A stretch of DNA of 64,000 bases, from positions 620,001-684,000 of the forward strand of contig JARGSG010000203.1 in assembly GCA_030374805.1 (NCBI GenBank), read 5' to 3'. The translations under genes and the position numbers were made by a program. The notes beneath the pieces are model-generated. The model was not told where the DNA came from, did no database searches, and saw only the letters and a program-made list of their open reading frames with translations. Positions 33,099 to 46,010 of this stretch are shown in pieces. How positions within the stretch are numbered: position 1 is the stretch's first letter; every line of letters starts with the position of its first letter. The stretch is from Gracilaria gracilis. Its lineage: Eukaryota > Rhodophyta > Florideophyceae > Gracilariales > Gracilariaceae.

Positions 33099-34048
33099 TT
33101 GGTGACAATAACGACGAGTTTGAAGGCCTACTGGCATCAGCAAATGACTGGACTACCATCTACTGCTCACACCTTCAAACTGGCCTTTCTCTTCTTACCC
33201 AGGATCCGGAAACGTGCTCGAAGTAATAATGTCAGTCACAGGTTTATTTGTTTCTTTGGTGTAAATTATCACCTTTGCGCAGTGCTTTGGAATCGTTTGC
33301 GTCGAAAACTTCCACAAGGAGCGAGTCCAAAACATTTATTGTGGGCCCCACTTTTTTTGAAGCAGTACAATCCTGAATCTGTGAACCACATTACTGCGGG
33401 TGTAGACGAAAAAACATTTTGGAAATGGTCCTGGAAATTTGTTTCTCTGCTTTAAAGAATGAAAACTGTATGTATACTCGTGAGCCATTACTCAGTTGTG
33501 TCTTTTGCTGACTTTTTTATCAGATAAGTTGGGACAACCGTCTCAGTGGTACAAAGTTTCAATCTTGCTATGTGTCACTAGATTGTACAGACTGTTCTAT
33601 AAATGAGCCTTATCCTTTTTCTCGTTCTTGGTACTCACACAAGTTTCATGGATCTGGACTGCGTTATGAAGTTGGTCTTCGTATTGATCACTGACAAATT
33701 GTGTGGGTTAACGGCGGATTTCCATGCGGTTCAAATCCAGATGTTAATATCTTTCGAATGAAGATCAAATCAAAACTCCATACGCAAGAAATAGTGCTCA
33801 GCGATAAAGGATACAACGATTTAAGGTGTTTGCAATTTAATGACGTACAACCTAATCTAAGATCCATCTATCGGAGAATCAGGGCCCAACATGAAGGGAT
33901 GAACCGCCTTCTAAAAACATTCCGAGTCTTGGGCCACAAATACCGTCATGATCTTTCGAGGCACTCTTTATGTTTCTTTGCCGTCGCAAACGTGGTTCAA
34001 ATTTCTTTGAAAAGTAGGGAAAAATTATTTACTGTAGGTTTGTCGTAG
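33099..34048 (+). pseudogene. DDE transposase, copy A (DDE_Tnp_4-like)
   Basis: Exon 1 (33099-33469) carries HLLWAPLFLKQY and AGVDEKTFWKWSWKF. Both have counterparts in copies B and C. An inferred intron (donor GTATGT near 33470, acceptor TATCAG at about 33524) leads to SWDNRLSGTKF, then VSLDCTDCSINEP (first catalytic Asp) and SWYSHKFHGSGLRYEVG. VLSDKGYNDLRC (second Asp) and QHEGMNRLLKTFRVLGHKYRH (Glu) follow. A TGA near 33690 interrupts the frame before QIVWVNGGFPCGS. The enzyme would cut and paste the element, but this copy is defective. A convergent partner ORF follows at 34531. Confidence 0.7.
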
Positions 34049-34530
34049 AGTGTGATCAATTAAGCAAACGATGTTGAACAGTTGAGAAATAAGGATCTTG
34101 TGAGCTAATTATTCTTCATGTTTAAAGTAATGAGTGCTGCCTTTTGCTTTTCTTCCACTTTTTTTTTTTGGTTATGAAACTCTTTGGTTTTTCAGTTTTA
34201 TATTCCGTAGGTTTCCTTCTCTTCTGCTATTCCTGCACTTCCCTGGAACCCGGGTCAAACTTAAATGCCCATTTTAGTTTGATTTCTAAATACTTTTTGG
34301 GAACCATGGCTGGATCGATGTTGATTTTTACTAATAATTTGTGGATGGACACGCATAGTTCCAAGTCCCCGGGAGCTGCTGGAAATGAACAAATTGAAAC
34401 TTATTTCCTACTCTCCCGACAAAACTTGACAAGAATAAGCATATATATATCCATTTACTTTGAAAACATGAAAAGAGTATTGTATTTAGAACAGACATTC
34501 TGAAAGTTACGTTCATTTAATAACAAACCT

Positions 34531-35340
34531 TTATATCATCTCAAATACCTTTGCCCCTATTGAGACAGCATACCCTTCAACTGCAGCTTTAAAGTCCAAG
34601 TAGACAATTCTCTCCGATCCATACTTCCACCCCAAGTGACACTTTCTGTCAAAATGCGTTTCCACCCTAAATGGAAGTGGAATATGAGCAATGGACTCCA
34701 CGATATCAGAGGCTTGTTTCCTTTTCCTTTTCAATGCCGCTTCGAAGCCCAAAATTCTAGGATGGTATGGCTCTATCTTCTGCAAAACGTTCAAATGATG
34801 TAACCATTTTTGTGTAGAGTTTCGACATGTGAAAGACCCGTTGGCCAGCACACCAAAAGAACCAAGAACTTGCCAGTGTCTCCCACACAAACGAAAAACT
34901 CCCCAGCCGCCACTCCACTTGGCCAAAGAATGGCAAGAGACAAGCATTTTGTCATTTTGTGGGCTTCCTTCCATTCAGAAATCAGATAAAGAGGCATAAA
35001 CGTGTTTTGCCGCGCGGAACTTTGATCATGAACTGAAACGCATTGTTCCAATTCCAATGCGATTGATGGTTCTTCACCAACGTTGATTTCTTTTCCGGCA
35101 TTAATGAATGAGACTGGTTGAATACATCTTCTATTCAAACTGTTTTCGTTTGCGACGATATCGTATTCTTCATCAAGAATTTGGGTTTGTAAACGCTTTA
35201 AAATACTTAGCCAAACAGAAAGCGCAACTTACTACCTTCTTGTTCGAGCTCTCTCTTGAGGTTATGCAGCCGTGCGCAAAATGTAGGACGCTTATATTGT
35301 TGGAGAAGAGTTTCGCTTTTCCACACATCTGCAGTTGATT
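34531..35340 (-). pseudogene. DDE-transposon partner ORF, copy A, frameshifted
   Basis: Minus strand, convergent with transposase copy A. The upstream part shares VWKSETLLQQYKRPTF and RLHNLKREL with copy C. The central part (PLYLISEWKEAHKMTKCLSLAILWPSG) matches the copy C segment PLHLISSWVEPVTTAKRLSI. A one-base deletion in an A run near 34803 shifts the frame before HHLNVLQKIEPYHPRILGFEAAL. After the shift the conserved IPLPFRVETH and MVYIDL-type (IVYLDFKAAVEGYAV) segments follow. I do not recognise the fold. It may be a DNA-binding accessory protein, as the Myb-like protein is in PIF/Harbinger elements. Confidence 0.6.
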
Positions 35341-36735
35341 TTGCCTCGTTAATGGTTCCCGACCGAATCTTTCTGATCATCAACTTTACGGCAGGGCTGT
35401 TTCTGTGTAATTTTGATAGTATGATGAGTCAGAATAATAAGTTGAAGAACAGCGGTGTTCCTAGCATCTAGGCCAAAACCAAGACTTGCTGAAATGGGAA
35501 GAATGTGCGCTGCTTCTTGAAACCATAACAGGTTTATATTTCTATTCCTAGAACACACTATGGGCACAATCACCTCTGTGTAGAAGAAACAGCAATTAAA
35601 AAAACCTTTGGTACAACTACTAATGAGATGTGTATTCTTCCAGTTGGGACACCCAAAACGTCCAATCGGTGGATCTGAAGCTGCAGTTCTCTACGTCTAG
35701 ATGAGTTCAGATGGATAGTATCTCTTAAAAATTCAGCGATTGTGTCCATATGTTACGTATGTAGTGAAGCACATATATATACTAAAATCAGGCTCTTTAC
35801 TGTAACGTCTATATGAATTAAGAAGCTATATGTTGTGAATTGTGTAATTTTTTACAGGTGTGGTGATCTTAGTGACTTTCATTTTACACTAGGCTTTCCC
35901 ACGTGTTCAGCATTGAGATAAGAATTTTGAAGACTTGAAGGCTTACGTTAAGGTAGTATCCACCCAATTATATTTTCGTACGACCGGAAATGTACAAATG
36001 ACGTTGCCGTCTGTAAGTTTGAAGTACTTTGGGAAGGTGTTTTCAGCAACAACTGAAAGATGTCTTCGTTCTCCCAGTTGTTCTACTTGCCATGAAGAAA
36101 GAAATAAGTACGCTTATATCCCGGCTTAGCGCATGAATTGTAGCTTTAAGCATGCGTACTCCAGTAGCAGTACTTCCTTGAAATCGAAGTACGGCGATTT
36201 TAAAGGCCAATATTCACTTGAGCATGTTAATCTAACCATACTAAAGTGGTTAAAATAGCGCAAGTGAGCTCAACTACCATCTACTAACATGCAATTAATG
36301 AATAAAACGAACAGAGTATTCTGTAGAAGGCAGAGTACTCAAGTACAGAAACTGGATTTCCTTCCCAATCCACTCTAATAGAGACCAACAAGCAAATAGT
36401 TTAGACATTATTGGAGTCCTAGAATCGCTATCTCAGCAATTGGTTGTACCTTTCGTAGTTGTCGCTCTTGCCATAAATTGTCATGCTTTGATTACTCATT
36501 TTGTAGACAGCACTGCCACAATACGATTACATATTTGGAAATCGTAATGCGTGGAAAGTTTGGTTATTAATCGAAGGTTTGTTCGGGTTTACGTGTCATC
36601 ACAGAATCCAATTCAAGGCTTACACTTTACATCCAGTTACAAAACCCTGTTTCATAAAAACTGGATGATATATTCATGGTGTGGTTAACATGCATCTGTC
36701 AGATTGCATGAGCCGAGAACAAAAACCTTTTCCCA
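35341..36735. other. AT-rich interval between DDE copies
   Basis: No gene recognised. Short frames only, such as 35935-36129. Composition matches the surrounding decayed transposons. Confidence 0.5.
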
Positions 36736-37690
36736 ATGTCGGAGGTTACTCTTACCTACGCAATGATGAAGAGGTCAGACATTCAGCAACCTGTACGGCT
36801 TTTTCGATATCTCAGTGAACCTTTTCTAGCCATCACATCGAAATGGAACACACGCCAGGAATCAAGACACTTTCGATCTTTTTTGGCGTTTCGTGGAGTG
36901 TGTGTGCGATATCATGAACGTTGTTAGACCGCAGCTATGTAAAAGAAATTAGACCAGTTCATTTACTGTGGGCTCTATTGTTTCTTAAAACATACGGTAC
37001 CGAATCCCCCACCAGCAGCCGAGCAGGGGTAGACGAAAAGGCGTTTAGAAAGTGGACATGGACGGTTATTGATGCACTAGCAGATCTGAATTTGGTTCGT
37101 TGTTCTTTTCACTTTGTTTGTATGGGGAATGGTATTAACATAATAATCTCTAGATTGAATGGAACTCGAGACACAAGAAGTCCCAAAGAAGAAGTCGTTG
37201 TTTTCTGTCCGTTGATGGAACAGATTTTCGTGTAAATGAACCAAGTCCATTCAGTTCAAGGTGGTACTCTCATAAACTAAGTGGACCTGGATTCCGATAC
37301 GAGCTGGGCGTCATTATTGTTACTGGAAGTATTGTCTGGGTCAATGGGCCTTTTCTCTGCGGGTCTCATCCGAATTTGAAAATCTTTCAGGCCAGTATGG
37401 AAAAATGTTTTGGGGAACAGGAGTTTGTTATTGCTGATGGAGGTCACAAGGATGTTCGCTGTCGTCATGATGGTGTGAATGAGAAAAGTACGCATTTCTA
37501 CTCGGTAATTCGATCACGAAACTAATCCGCGAACAGGATGTGTAAGCAATTTGGGGTTCTATCACAACGCTTCAGACACCATCGATCATTGCATTCATCC
37601 CGTTTTCATGCACTAGCCAATCTCACCCAACTAAGTTTTGAATATGGGGAGCCTCTGTTCAAAATATATGGTGCAGAACTGAAAGCTTCT
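36736..37690 (+). pseudogene. DDE transposase, copy B
   Basis: Paralogue of copies A and C, in several frames. HLLWALLFLKTYGTES and AGVDEKAFRKWTWTV lie in one frame at about 36958-37080. A degenerate intron ends near CTCTAG at 37155, then a part equivalent to SVDGTDFRVNEPSPF and RWYSHKLSGPGFRYELGV continues to about 37320. IVWVNGPFLCGSHPNLKIF and FVIADGGHKDVRC (second catalytic Asp) follow. Frame breaks lie near 36925 and at the intron. The last part, with the catalytic Glu, is not clear. No partner ORF is recognisable nearby. Confidence 0.65.
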
Positions 37691-39397
37691 ACTATTTAAA
37701 AGGAAGCTGCGAAACCATTTTATATCTCGCTTTGCTTATGTTCCAGTGGTAGCCCGATACTTTAATTTATTCCTTACGTGTTGTGATTCACTGCAAACGG
37801 AAGAGTAGTTTTATTTGAGTTCATCAAATATGGTTCTGTTGGATGCAATTGAGCATATTTATACGTGATTTTGCGCACACCGAACAAAGCTGGTAGTATA
37901 TCTTAATCCAACGAACTAATCAGTTTTGAATTACGAGAAAAGAAAGAGTTATAGAAGTAGGAAATCAATAAACGTAGTGAGTGATAGACATGCAAGGCTT
38001 TGAAAGACATGGTCGCGTTTGAATGATGAATGTCGCGTTTTCCTTCAAGTAGAATCCAAAAAGACTTTCGTACGGCTATAGTTCATGCTGGTGTATTTCA
38101 TACATATTGGGCATCTTTTGGATTTATGATGTTCCCCGAACTCCCCGACAAGGGTTAAACAAATGCCCCCATACTGAAACAATGGATAATTCTAGTTTGG
38201 AAATCATCTTTGAAAAACTAGTGAGTTTTTCGTTTCGTTTTAGTAAACTTTCCGGAAAAGAAGCAATCGTTTCACCTCCAACACACAAATTTCAAAGGCC
38301 CCTATACCTCTAAACAAGATACCTTCCGCTCCAGTAGACCTCCCCCAGTATTTGTCTGGCTCTCCTAGAAAAGATGTCTTTATGCACGAATAGCAATCAA
38401 CAAACAATAACCATCCGTTTACGTAGAGTGTAAAAACGTGTATAACACTGTTTGTAATTCAAAACTCATGGTATTCTATAGATCGTCAATTGTTTCCGAG
38501 AAAAGCAACATAGTACGCAATTACTTAGTGCAATCGTAGATAACTCATTCAATTTAGATACGCCTACATCAGGTTAAATCGTGGCACAGTATTTTTGTCA
38601 TATTCAGTTTCCACTTAAATAGCAAGATACAGGTCTTCAGCACTCCTCCAAATGTTCCCATATTCTGAGAAAACACCGCTTTCTTCCTTTTGATTTGTAG
38701 AATTTCCCACAATCTTGGTCCTGCGTCGTTTCTTGTAGCTATAACTAGTTTCTTTGCGGGTCCATACATTTTTCAAGCCAATCCTGTAAAGTCTATTCTG
38801 AGATTCTCGGGAAAAACTCAGCATTTTTCCGGCGCATCGGAATCTTCAAAACATGATAATTAATCATCGTCGACAAAAACCTAGAAAAAACGCAAAACTT
38901 TAAGCGTTCTAAAGTCCTCTTTTTTCAATAGTTACCACAAATTCTGCCCTCTACTAAAGCATATTTCCGCAATTATTCTATCTAATGCAACGCTTTAACT
39001 AGGCGATTTTATAGAAAACTTAAAATGCATTTTGTCGATTTTTCTTTGGTACAATACAATTAAAAAACTTCTTATTCCTACGTATCCTTTTTGGTAAGCA
39101 CTTTCGAAGACTGAAATTGCTGTTCATTTATTTCATCACCAATATTTAAGGACTTTCTTGCATTCTTCTTCTTTGGAACTTTTTTATGCAAATTTAAATC
39201 TTTCTGAAATATTGTAGAGCCCGCGACAGATGATGGTTGTGATTCGTTACAATTTATGGGCAACTCACAAGAAAGTACTGAAACCTCCATCTTTTGTTCT
39301 TTTATTTTTTGGTTTGCCACTACATTATTTTTTTTCTTCTAAAAAGCAAAGTGAAAAATTTTCGAAGAAAAATATCATCTGTTGCATACCGAGCATG
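37691..39397. other. AT-rich interval, no gene
   Basis: Short minus frames at 38569-38824 and 39078-39320 have no recognisable domain; the latter is Lys-rich. 38136-38170 resembles the sequence at 34224-34260 (a CCC-rich word followed by AAACNNAAATGCCC) and may mark transposon ends after copies B and A. Confidence 0.45.
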
Positions 39398-39610
39398 CTA
39401 AAAATCGTTTAAAAGCTTTATCTTCTGAGTTACATGTAAATTAGTAAAAATATCTTCCATTTCCACAACGTAGTCAACAAAGAATTCCGTTTCAAAAATT
39501 CGAATACATTTTGTAACAGAACGGTCAACTGCTGCAGTTTTTGTCCCAGACAGACGTGCTAATGTATCCCATGTCCCACCCACTTTACAGAATTTTGAAG
39601 TAATGAGCAA
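39398..39610 (-). pseudogene. Possible transposase N-terminal fragment
   Basis: A 70-codon minus frame containing GGTWDTLARLSGTKTAAVDRS followed by a helix-rich stretch. The pattern resembles the N-terminal helical region of some DDE transposases, where a WD-x-L-x-x-x-F motif precedes the catalytic domain. There is no catalytic domain in the flanks. Weak call from pattern only. Confidence 0.25.
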
Positions 39611-40906
39611 TGTATCAAAGCAAAAAAATTGAAGAACTACTCTCGTGACTTTCGTTTGTTTTTACCCTTACTTTTGGTTGGGTTTTCGGCCACTCCTGGC
39701 TCGTTTTGACAGTCCGGCACACTCGCCACACTGTGGAGTCGCTCTCTCCTTAGAAAACTCTACCCACTTACGTGGTCCCTTCTGTTTCCTTCTTCACTTC
39801 TCTTGCTTGTCGTGAAGGCAGACTTCAGCCTTACATCCCGACATAGTCGGTCTGTCAGAGGAGGCTCTGTTCGCTCTGCTTCACTTACAGGGAGGAAGAT
39901 CCGAACGTCTTCGTGGTGGTTCCGCCGCCGAATGTTGCAGTACGTAATGGTCTCCCCACTTACAATCAGTACGTTGGAAAGCCACGTAATCATGTGTCAT
40001 TTTCTCTTTGAGTTTCTGCTTCTAATTTCTTGAAGTTTTCCGTGTACTGGTTGGTTGGGAACTAAAAAGCTTTGTTTACGAGTTCTACTGTTCTGGTAGT
40101 ATGTACCACCATTGTCGAGTTGTTCCCGATAATCGGAGTTTCTCGTGGATGCCGAGCCGGTCTATTGCTCCGTTTCGTGGGGTCAGAAGCTCTTGGAGTA
40201 GTTCCCGCCTGCCATCGTGCTTTTCACTGGAAATCTCTACAACGAGTGCAGCTGTGCTCGATGATACGGCTCAGTAGTTACGTCAGTGGAGGTGTGCCCG
40301 CTTATCTTCATTTCCTTTGGCCCAGTACACTAGTGATCGTTTGTTTCTGTTCCTCTTTCTGGAAGACTTTCAGCCACTGGAAACATGATCTGCACCGTCA
40401 TACCGGTATGCTACATATCTTAGATATTCTTTTCGCACGGTGTGTTGCCATCTCATGATACATGGACAATACCGTCTCGTTATTTACCTCGGTTCACCGT
40501 TTAGAAGGGAAATGTTTCTTCGCTTGTGCGACTCTTGCTGTTTTTACGGGTATAACCTCTTTTACCGGATGCCCGGAAGATTGGAAACGAGTCCACCACA
40601 GCAGTGGAGGTGATCCCGTACAAGGTGAGTTATGGTTTTTCTCATCCCATTCATGGGTGTTGTTCCTGTGACCAGATGTTCGTGAGATTCATTGCAAGTT
40701 CGCCACAACAGGAGGGCACAACCCCGTACACGGAGAGAAATCACAGAGCGTAGTCGAGTTTACTCTGAACCACTACCCTCTACCGAAGAATGGAACGTGA
40801 AAACGTATTGTGTCATTCCTGTGGATGATGCCAGCTCAGAACAATCCGTGGTGAGCAGAGCCACTCTCTTACCACACCCTGCGAAGGGAATTCTGCTCGC
40901 CCACCA
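39611..40906. other. Noncoding region before gypsy fragment
   Basis: No protein domain. It contains a degenerate direct repeat: GTCCACCACAGCAGTGGAGG at 40590 and a related GTTCGCCACAACAGGAGGGC at 40697, both followed by CCCGTACA. It may be an LTR and leader of the gypsy fragment that starts at 40907, but I could not pair it with a second LTR. Confidence 0.35.
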
Positions 40907-41350
40907 GTGGCGTTGAACTCACAAGCTACGCTTGAAAACTCCCCATCCGTGGGTACCTACATCGAGAACTGGAAACAATTGCTCTCAAAATTGGTACCCG
41001 CTCTGCGAGAGTCGTTCAAACGTGCGCAAGCAGCCTACAAGCGTGATTTCGACTACAAACTACGTCGGGAAATGCCCTCGCCAATCGTGGCTGGTAACTA
41101 CGTATTCGTAGGGAAGCAGTACTACAACTCTGATAGGGAAAACCGTCACAAGCTCTCGCCAGTTGTGGACGGACCTTTCAAGGTAATTTCTGTCAAGACC
41201 AACAATGCCGTGATGGAAATGGGAAACACACCCGAACACCTCTCGCGCGATCGCGTTGCCTTGTTCCAGCAGCTCTCCTCTGAGATAGTCTTGCAGAATG
41301 CAAGTTACCCGACAGCGGGTTCAGCCACTACAAGTACGTCTGTGGTATAG
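40907..41350 (+). pseudogene. Gypsy integrase C-terminal fragment
   Basis: 147 codons with the segment that follows the catalytic core in Ty3/gypsy integrases: RAQAAYKRDFDYKLRR, then GNYVFVGKQYY, KLSPVVDGPFKVISV and HLSRDRVALF. The catalytic core itself is missing upstream, so this is an internally deleted element. A chromodomain-like remnant lies 1.8 kb downstream (43128-43290). Confidence 0.7.
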
Positions 41351-42841
41351 TAGTTAGTTTTGTGACCACAAACCACTCGTAGTCGCTTAGATATACTTTG
41401 TTTCTCGGAATCTCCGACTCTGCCGGTTACGAAAGGTCCTCATGCCCTTAGCTCTACTTCCTCCCCGATGGCACGGGAAATCAACCGTTACGTGGGAATT
41501 CCAGCGCCCCTCCCCGTTGCTCCGTCTAGGGCGGGTGAGGAAAAAATCGCTCCAATGGAGATTTATCGACGTCCCAACGGAATACGCACCGTAGGACACG
41601 GGATGGTACAGCAGAGCTGCCACCGTTTCCACTGGACGACAATCAATCTGCTTCCCCGTATCCCGCCGCGGGTAATCATATGCCAATCTCGGTCTATTGA
41701 TCTGCCGCCAAAGAGTTTCATAAGGCACGGGTGGATACAGCAGCGTCATTGCCGCCCGCGTGGGGGGACAACCGATCTGCCACGCTGATCTCCACTCAAG
41801 GTTTCTCCCCTTCATCGCATGTTGAGGAACTTCCCGCCATGGTGGCAGTCAGGATGCCATCCTCACTGTAGAATGCGGTGCAAAACGTCAAGGACGAGCC
41901 ATCATTGGTAGGCAAGGAAGATCACCCCTTCGGGAAGGGTCAGAAATCACATATCAGTTGCGCCCTCCACCCAAGAGGAAGGTGGGGCAAAGAAGTCCGT
42001 CGTCGGGAACAGAACGTTTTGTAACGAGAGACAGGAACCCAGCACATTGCGCAAGCGTGAGCGCATACCGAGCGTCTCGGTAGATCTTGGCGTTGCCACC
42101 AATGACACACCGGTTGTTTCGCACGATGCTCCCATTCGAGATTGCAACCAGAGAGCGGGAACCATCCACCCTGTAGAAGATTCTTCAACTTCGAAACCGA
42201 ATCCATGGCGTGAGACATGGCTTAACGCAGTAACATTGCCACCGCCCGTGCGGAGCGGCCAACCGTCTCGATCGCCAGTCCCGGTCAAGGGTCTGTCTCG
42301 AGTCAACGACCTTTCCACGCAGGTGGTAGTAAAAGTACTACCGTCCCCTCACAACGCGGAGCGCAGTGCGGTGGGTAAACCAAAATCGCTGGGAGCGGGA
42401 TTCAATGCCCCGTTAGGGGACGTCAAGAAGCAGTTTTCAGTAGCACCCTCCACCCAAGAGGTTGCTACGGCATGGAAACCCATAACGGGGACAGGAAGAC
42501 CTTCTTTAGAGGAACAACCACCCGTTAAGTGAAGCCCAAGCTCACAGAGGCGTGTTCCGTGCGCTTCGGTGGATCCTGGCTCCATTACCAGTGGCACACC
42601 CAACGTTGCGGGAAAGATATGCGTTAGCGACTGCATTTTAAGCCCGAAATATTTGGAAATATCCCAAGTAGTGGGCACGCTACTGGCTGTACAGGTTTTA
42701 CAAGAGTTTGCACTCACGTGCGCCAGTTCACCAGGGATTCTCGTTGCTCATGGGGTGCCGTATTAGCAAAGAAGAGCACAGCTGTTGGGACGTACCCTCG
42801 CATGAGAGGCAGATCGGACTACGCCCATTGGCAGCCAATCC
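41351..42841. other. Repeat-rich interval inside decayed gypsy element
   Basis: No gene recognised. Approximate direct repeats occur: CACGGGATGGTACAGCAG at 41598 and the related CACGGGTGGATACAGCAG at 41724; CCCTCCACCCAAGAGG at 42449 and a near copy at 41966. The open frames on both strands are mutually overlapping and unconvincing. Confidence 0.4.
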
Positions 42842-43396
42842 ATGTTAGTTTCACGTGCCCGCTCACGCGCGAAAGCACCATACGCGCCCCATCCTACGCC
42901 CAAGCGGAGCACCACCGTCAGTCACTGCTGTGGCGTCGACGCCCCCATCAAGGGGAAACACCTACGCGAGCTTTCCATTCGGGATGACTACCACGCGAGT
43001 GAAAACCCAACTCCCCGGAGTTTCAGCACCGACACCACCTTGGTGCACCCAAACGCCCTCTTGAGGGACCTGTCCTATCACCGGCAACGCCCCGCGAGGA
43101 AGGCGACTACCACAAGGCTTGTACCAGAAGTCTACGTGCAGGAGTGCATGGTCGACCGAATCATCGGGCACTCCTATGACAGGAATTGTATCTTGCAATA
43201 CCACCCCCGTTGCTACAGTTATGGCCCAGAATTGGATACAGATGAACTAATAGAATATATTTCCCAATTCTCGGAAGGTACAGTATCACCGTTACACTCC
43301 CATGGGACTACCAGTGACCCTGGACAACGCCCAAATGAGAGAATGTGGACAAGTCGTGGACGGGAGAATGGAAAAGAATATTTTTTTGCCTTGTAA
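42842..43396 (+). pseudogene. Chromodomain-like remnant of gypsy integrase
   Basis: Within this 184-codon frame the stretch YVQECMVDRIIGHSYDRN, then ILQYHPRCYSYGPELDTDEL and IEYISQF, follows the chromodomain plan: a beta strand with V-D-x-I, a segment equivalent to Y-x-V-x-W-x-G-Y, and a final helix. The usual Trp is replaced and the aromatic cage is incomplete. It probably belongs to the same element as 40907-41350. The N-terminal half of the frame is low-complexity and unassigned. Confidence 0.45.
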
Positions 43397-43990
43397 TTCA
43401 GGAGTGATTCTCAACTGTTTTGGGATCACGTTTTTAAAGGTGCTACGCGGTATGAGTCCGACTCTTGTCGTCTTCGATCTCCAGCGATCGTTTTTCGCAT
43501 TTACCATCCTGATGGGTTTTCATCCATCTCACTTCTTCGCTCTCATGCTTGTGAGCCCGTAGGAACGGTTTTTCTCTTCAAAAAGGAGCGCGTTTTCTGT
43601 GCGCATCAATTTTATTTATCTGTTGAAGGCCGTTTGTCCCTTACACGCCTCTGACGGAAATCTTCATCTCTTGATGCTATGCTAATTTGTTTACCGCTTA
43701 CTGCAGAGTACTGTGGTCTATACGCGCTTCTATGGTGCCAACACATTGCGTTGGTAATCATTTCCAGTTGTTTCTGGGTGTAGCTTACTTCTCCCGGATC
43801 CGGGTATATTCTCTTTACAGTATTCCGAGGAGGCATTTTCGCGAAAACCGATATCTCGGACAAAAATATCCCGTTCCAAAACCCATTTGGTACCAGTCTC
43901 TTCTTGACTTCCACGGCCTAAACCACGAACAAAGGCTCCGATAGGGTGGCGCAACTCAATAGTTATGGCATCGTTTCAGTTCGGGCATCT
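43397..43990. other. Interval between two gypsy fragments
   Basis: No domain in any frame. It probably contains the end of the left element and the truncated start of the next one. No LTR pair could be identified. Confidence 0.4.
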
Positions 43991-44995
43991 ATTTCTAGCA
44001 TAACTTCTTCACGACTCTTGATCTCTTCTCGGGATATTGGCAGATTCGAATGGCCCCTCAGTGTAAAGAGATAACCACTTTCGTTTGTCGCCAAGGAACC
44101 TTTCAATTTGAGGTAATGCCATTTGGCCTAATGAATGCTCCATCAACCTTTCAGAGAATGATGGACTCAATCCTCAGCCGATATCCATTTGTTCGAGTGT
44201 ACATTGAAGACGTTGTGATATTCTCCGATAGTCTTGATTAGCACGTGGACCACATCAAACAGGTTTTTAGAAACGATTTCCCCACATGGATTGAAGATTA
44301 AGATCACGAAGTTTGACTTTGCTCAATCGCAGATTCATCTTCTTGGGCACATAGTGAATCAAGACGTGTCGGTAGACGTCAAGAAGATTGACGCGATTCA
44401 AGCAACGCCAGTTCCCACCACTGCTACTGAGTTAAGAAGCTTCCTTGGACTTGCCGGATATTACCGACGCTTCATCTCACATATCGCTGAAACAGCGGCA
44501 CCTTTGCATGCTTCCACCTCAAACACTGGCCTACTAGAATTCACGTCTGATATGCTAGATGCATTTCATACCTTGAAGAAGAAACTTTCCAGCCCGCCAG
44601 TTCTGGCATTTCCAGATTTCGAGACCCCGTTCCGCGTGGAGACGGATGCGTCGTCTGTCGCATTAGGAGCGGTGCTCGCCCAAAAGAAATCTGATGGCAT
44701 GTTTCACTTTATACAATATGCTAGCAAAACCACGACTGCAGCTGAAAGGAAGTACTCTGTATGCGAACAAGAAGCTCTGGCAGTCATCTTTGCGTTGAAG
44801 AAGTTTAGAATGTACTTGCTTGGTTCCTTACCATTTCAACTGATTATGGATCACCAAGCGTTGAGGTATGCGTTCACTAAGAAAGATGAACATGGTAGAC
44901 TGGCTAGATGGCTAGAATTTCTTGCTGAGTATGAGTTTGAGATCGTGTATCGTTCAGGGGATAGGAATAAGGCTGCATACTATCTATCTCGATAG
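43991..44995 (+). pseudogene. Gypsy RT and RNase H, 5'-truncated and frameshifted
   Basis: Begins inside RT at HNFFTTLDLFSGYWQIRM. It continues with VMPFGLMNAPSTFQRMM and VRVYIEDVVIFSDSLD, where the catalytic YLDD is YIED. A TAG at 44239-44241 (a CAG-to-TAG change would fit HVDHIKQV) and a frameshift follow. The frame 44234-44995 has FLGLAGYYRRFISHIAETAAPL, VETDASSVALGAVLAQ (RNase H, first Asp), YASKTTTAAERKYSVCEQEALAVIF and LIMDHQALRYAF, and it ends in AAYYLSR. The 5' part of the element is absent. Confidence 0.8.
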
Positions 44996-45187
44996 GGAGC
45001 TAGAGAAGACACTCCGCGTCCCGATCAAGCTGCAGTTGTCATGACTTCTACGAAACCAGCATTTGAAGGGTTAGAGCCATATTTCGCTAATACCGGCCGA
45101 CATCTAAGTCAAATGGACGTTAATGAACCGAACCCCAACATCAGAGGTGCTATCAAACGAAATTCAAAGAAGTTTATCGTATGAAAC

Positions 45188-46010
45188 ATGCGCCTTTATC
45201 GACAAACATCTTCCGGTTTAAGGTTAGTTCCATTCATGAAGGACAGGTTTTCTATCCTCCGTACGTTTCATGATGACATTGGGCATTGGGCCCCTGCAGC
45301 TACTAGGAAGTACATTTCGGATCGATTCTGGTGGCCGAATGTCTACTCGGAAGTCACAGACTACGTAAGAAGCTGCAAAAGTTTTCAATTCATGGGGACC
45401 ATTCCCCTCTTATCGAGCCGGACAGAGAGCACCACTCACCAATCTGTTCGACACATTCTCAGTAGACTTCGTCGGACCATTGCGCCTTACGAGTCGTGGA
45501 AACAGTTTTCTACTTATTGGAGTTGAGAATTTTTCAGGATGGCCTTTGGCTCTAGCAAGTAGAAGTGATACAGCTCGAGATGTCTTGAATTTCATGAAAA
45601 AGGAGATTGGTTCACGATTTGGATGCCCACGTACTATCGTATCCGGCAATGCCACTTCTTTCTTGGCCGGGACTGTTCAAAAATACATGCGAAGACATGG
45701 TATCACTATGAAGCCTGTTTTCGCATACGCTCCGATGTCGAACGGTCGTGCCGAGAGGATGGTCGGAACGATCAAGAGAGCACTTGCGAAAACCGTGCAC
45801 CATTTGAGATCCGATTGGGATGAAGCTTTGACCGATATTCTCTATGGCTACCGAACACGTCCTCTTCCCGAGGGGTACTCACTTTTCCAACTGACGTATA
45901 GAGTATCTCCCCGTATGCACCTTCCCGACCATTCCTCCTTAATACTGTCAGCCAACGCAGAGCATTACATGCTTGAACTAGAAACCGCGACAACCGGGAG
46001 AGCGGTATGA
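45188..46010 (+). pseudogene. Gypsy integrase, frameshifted
   Basis: The zinc-binding region begins near HDDIGHWAPAATRKYISDRFWWPN, with VRSCKSF. A frameshift between 45380 and 45480 leads to FSVDFVGPL (first Asp), with GNSFLLIGVENFSGWPLA in the downstream frame. VSGNATSFLAGTV replaces the usual S/T-D-x-G-x-x-F, so the second Asp is Asn. SNGRAERMVGTIKRALAK carries the catalytic Glu. The frame closes at TGA 46008-46010 and the protein continues at 46011 in the same element. Confidence 0.8.
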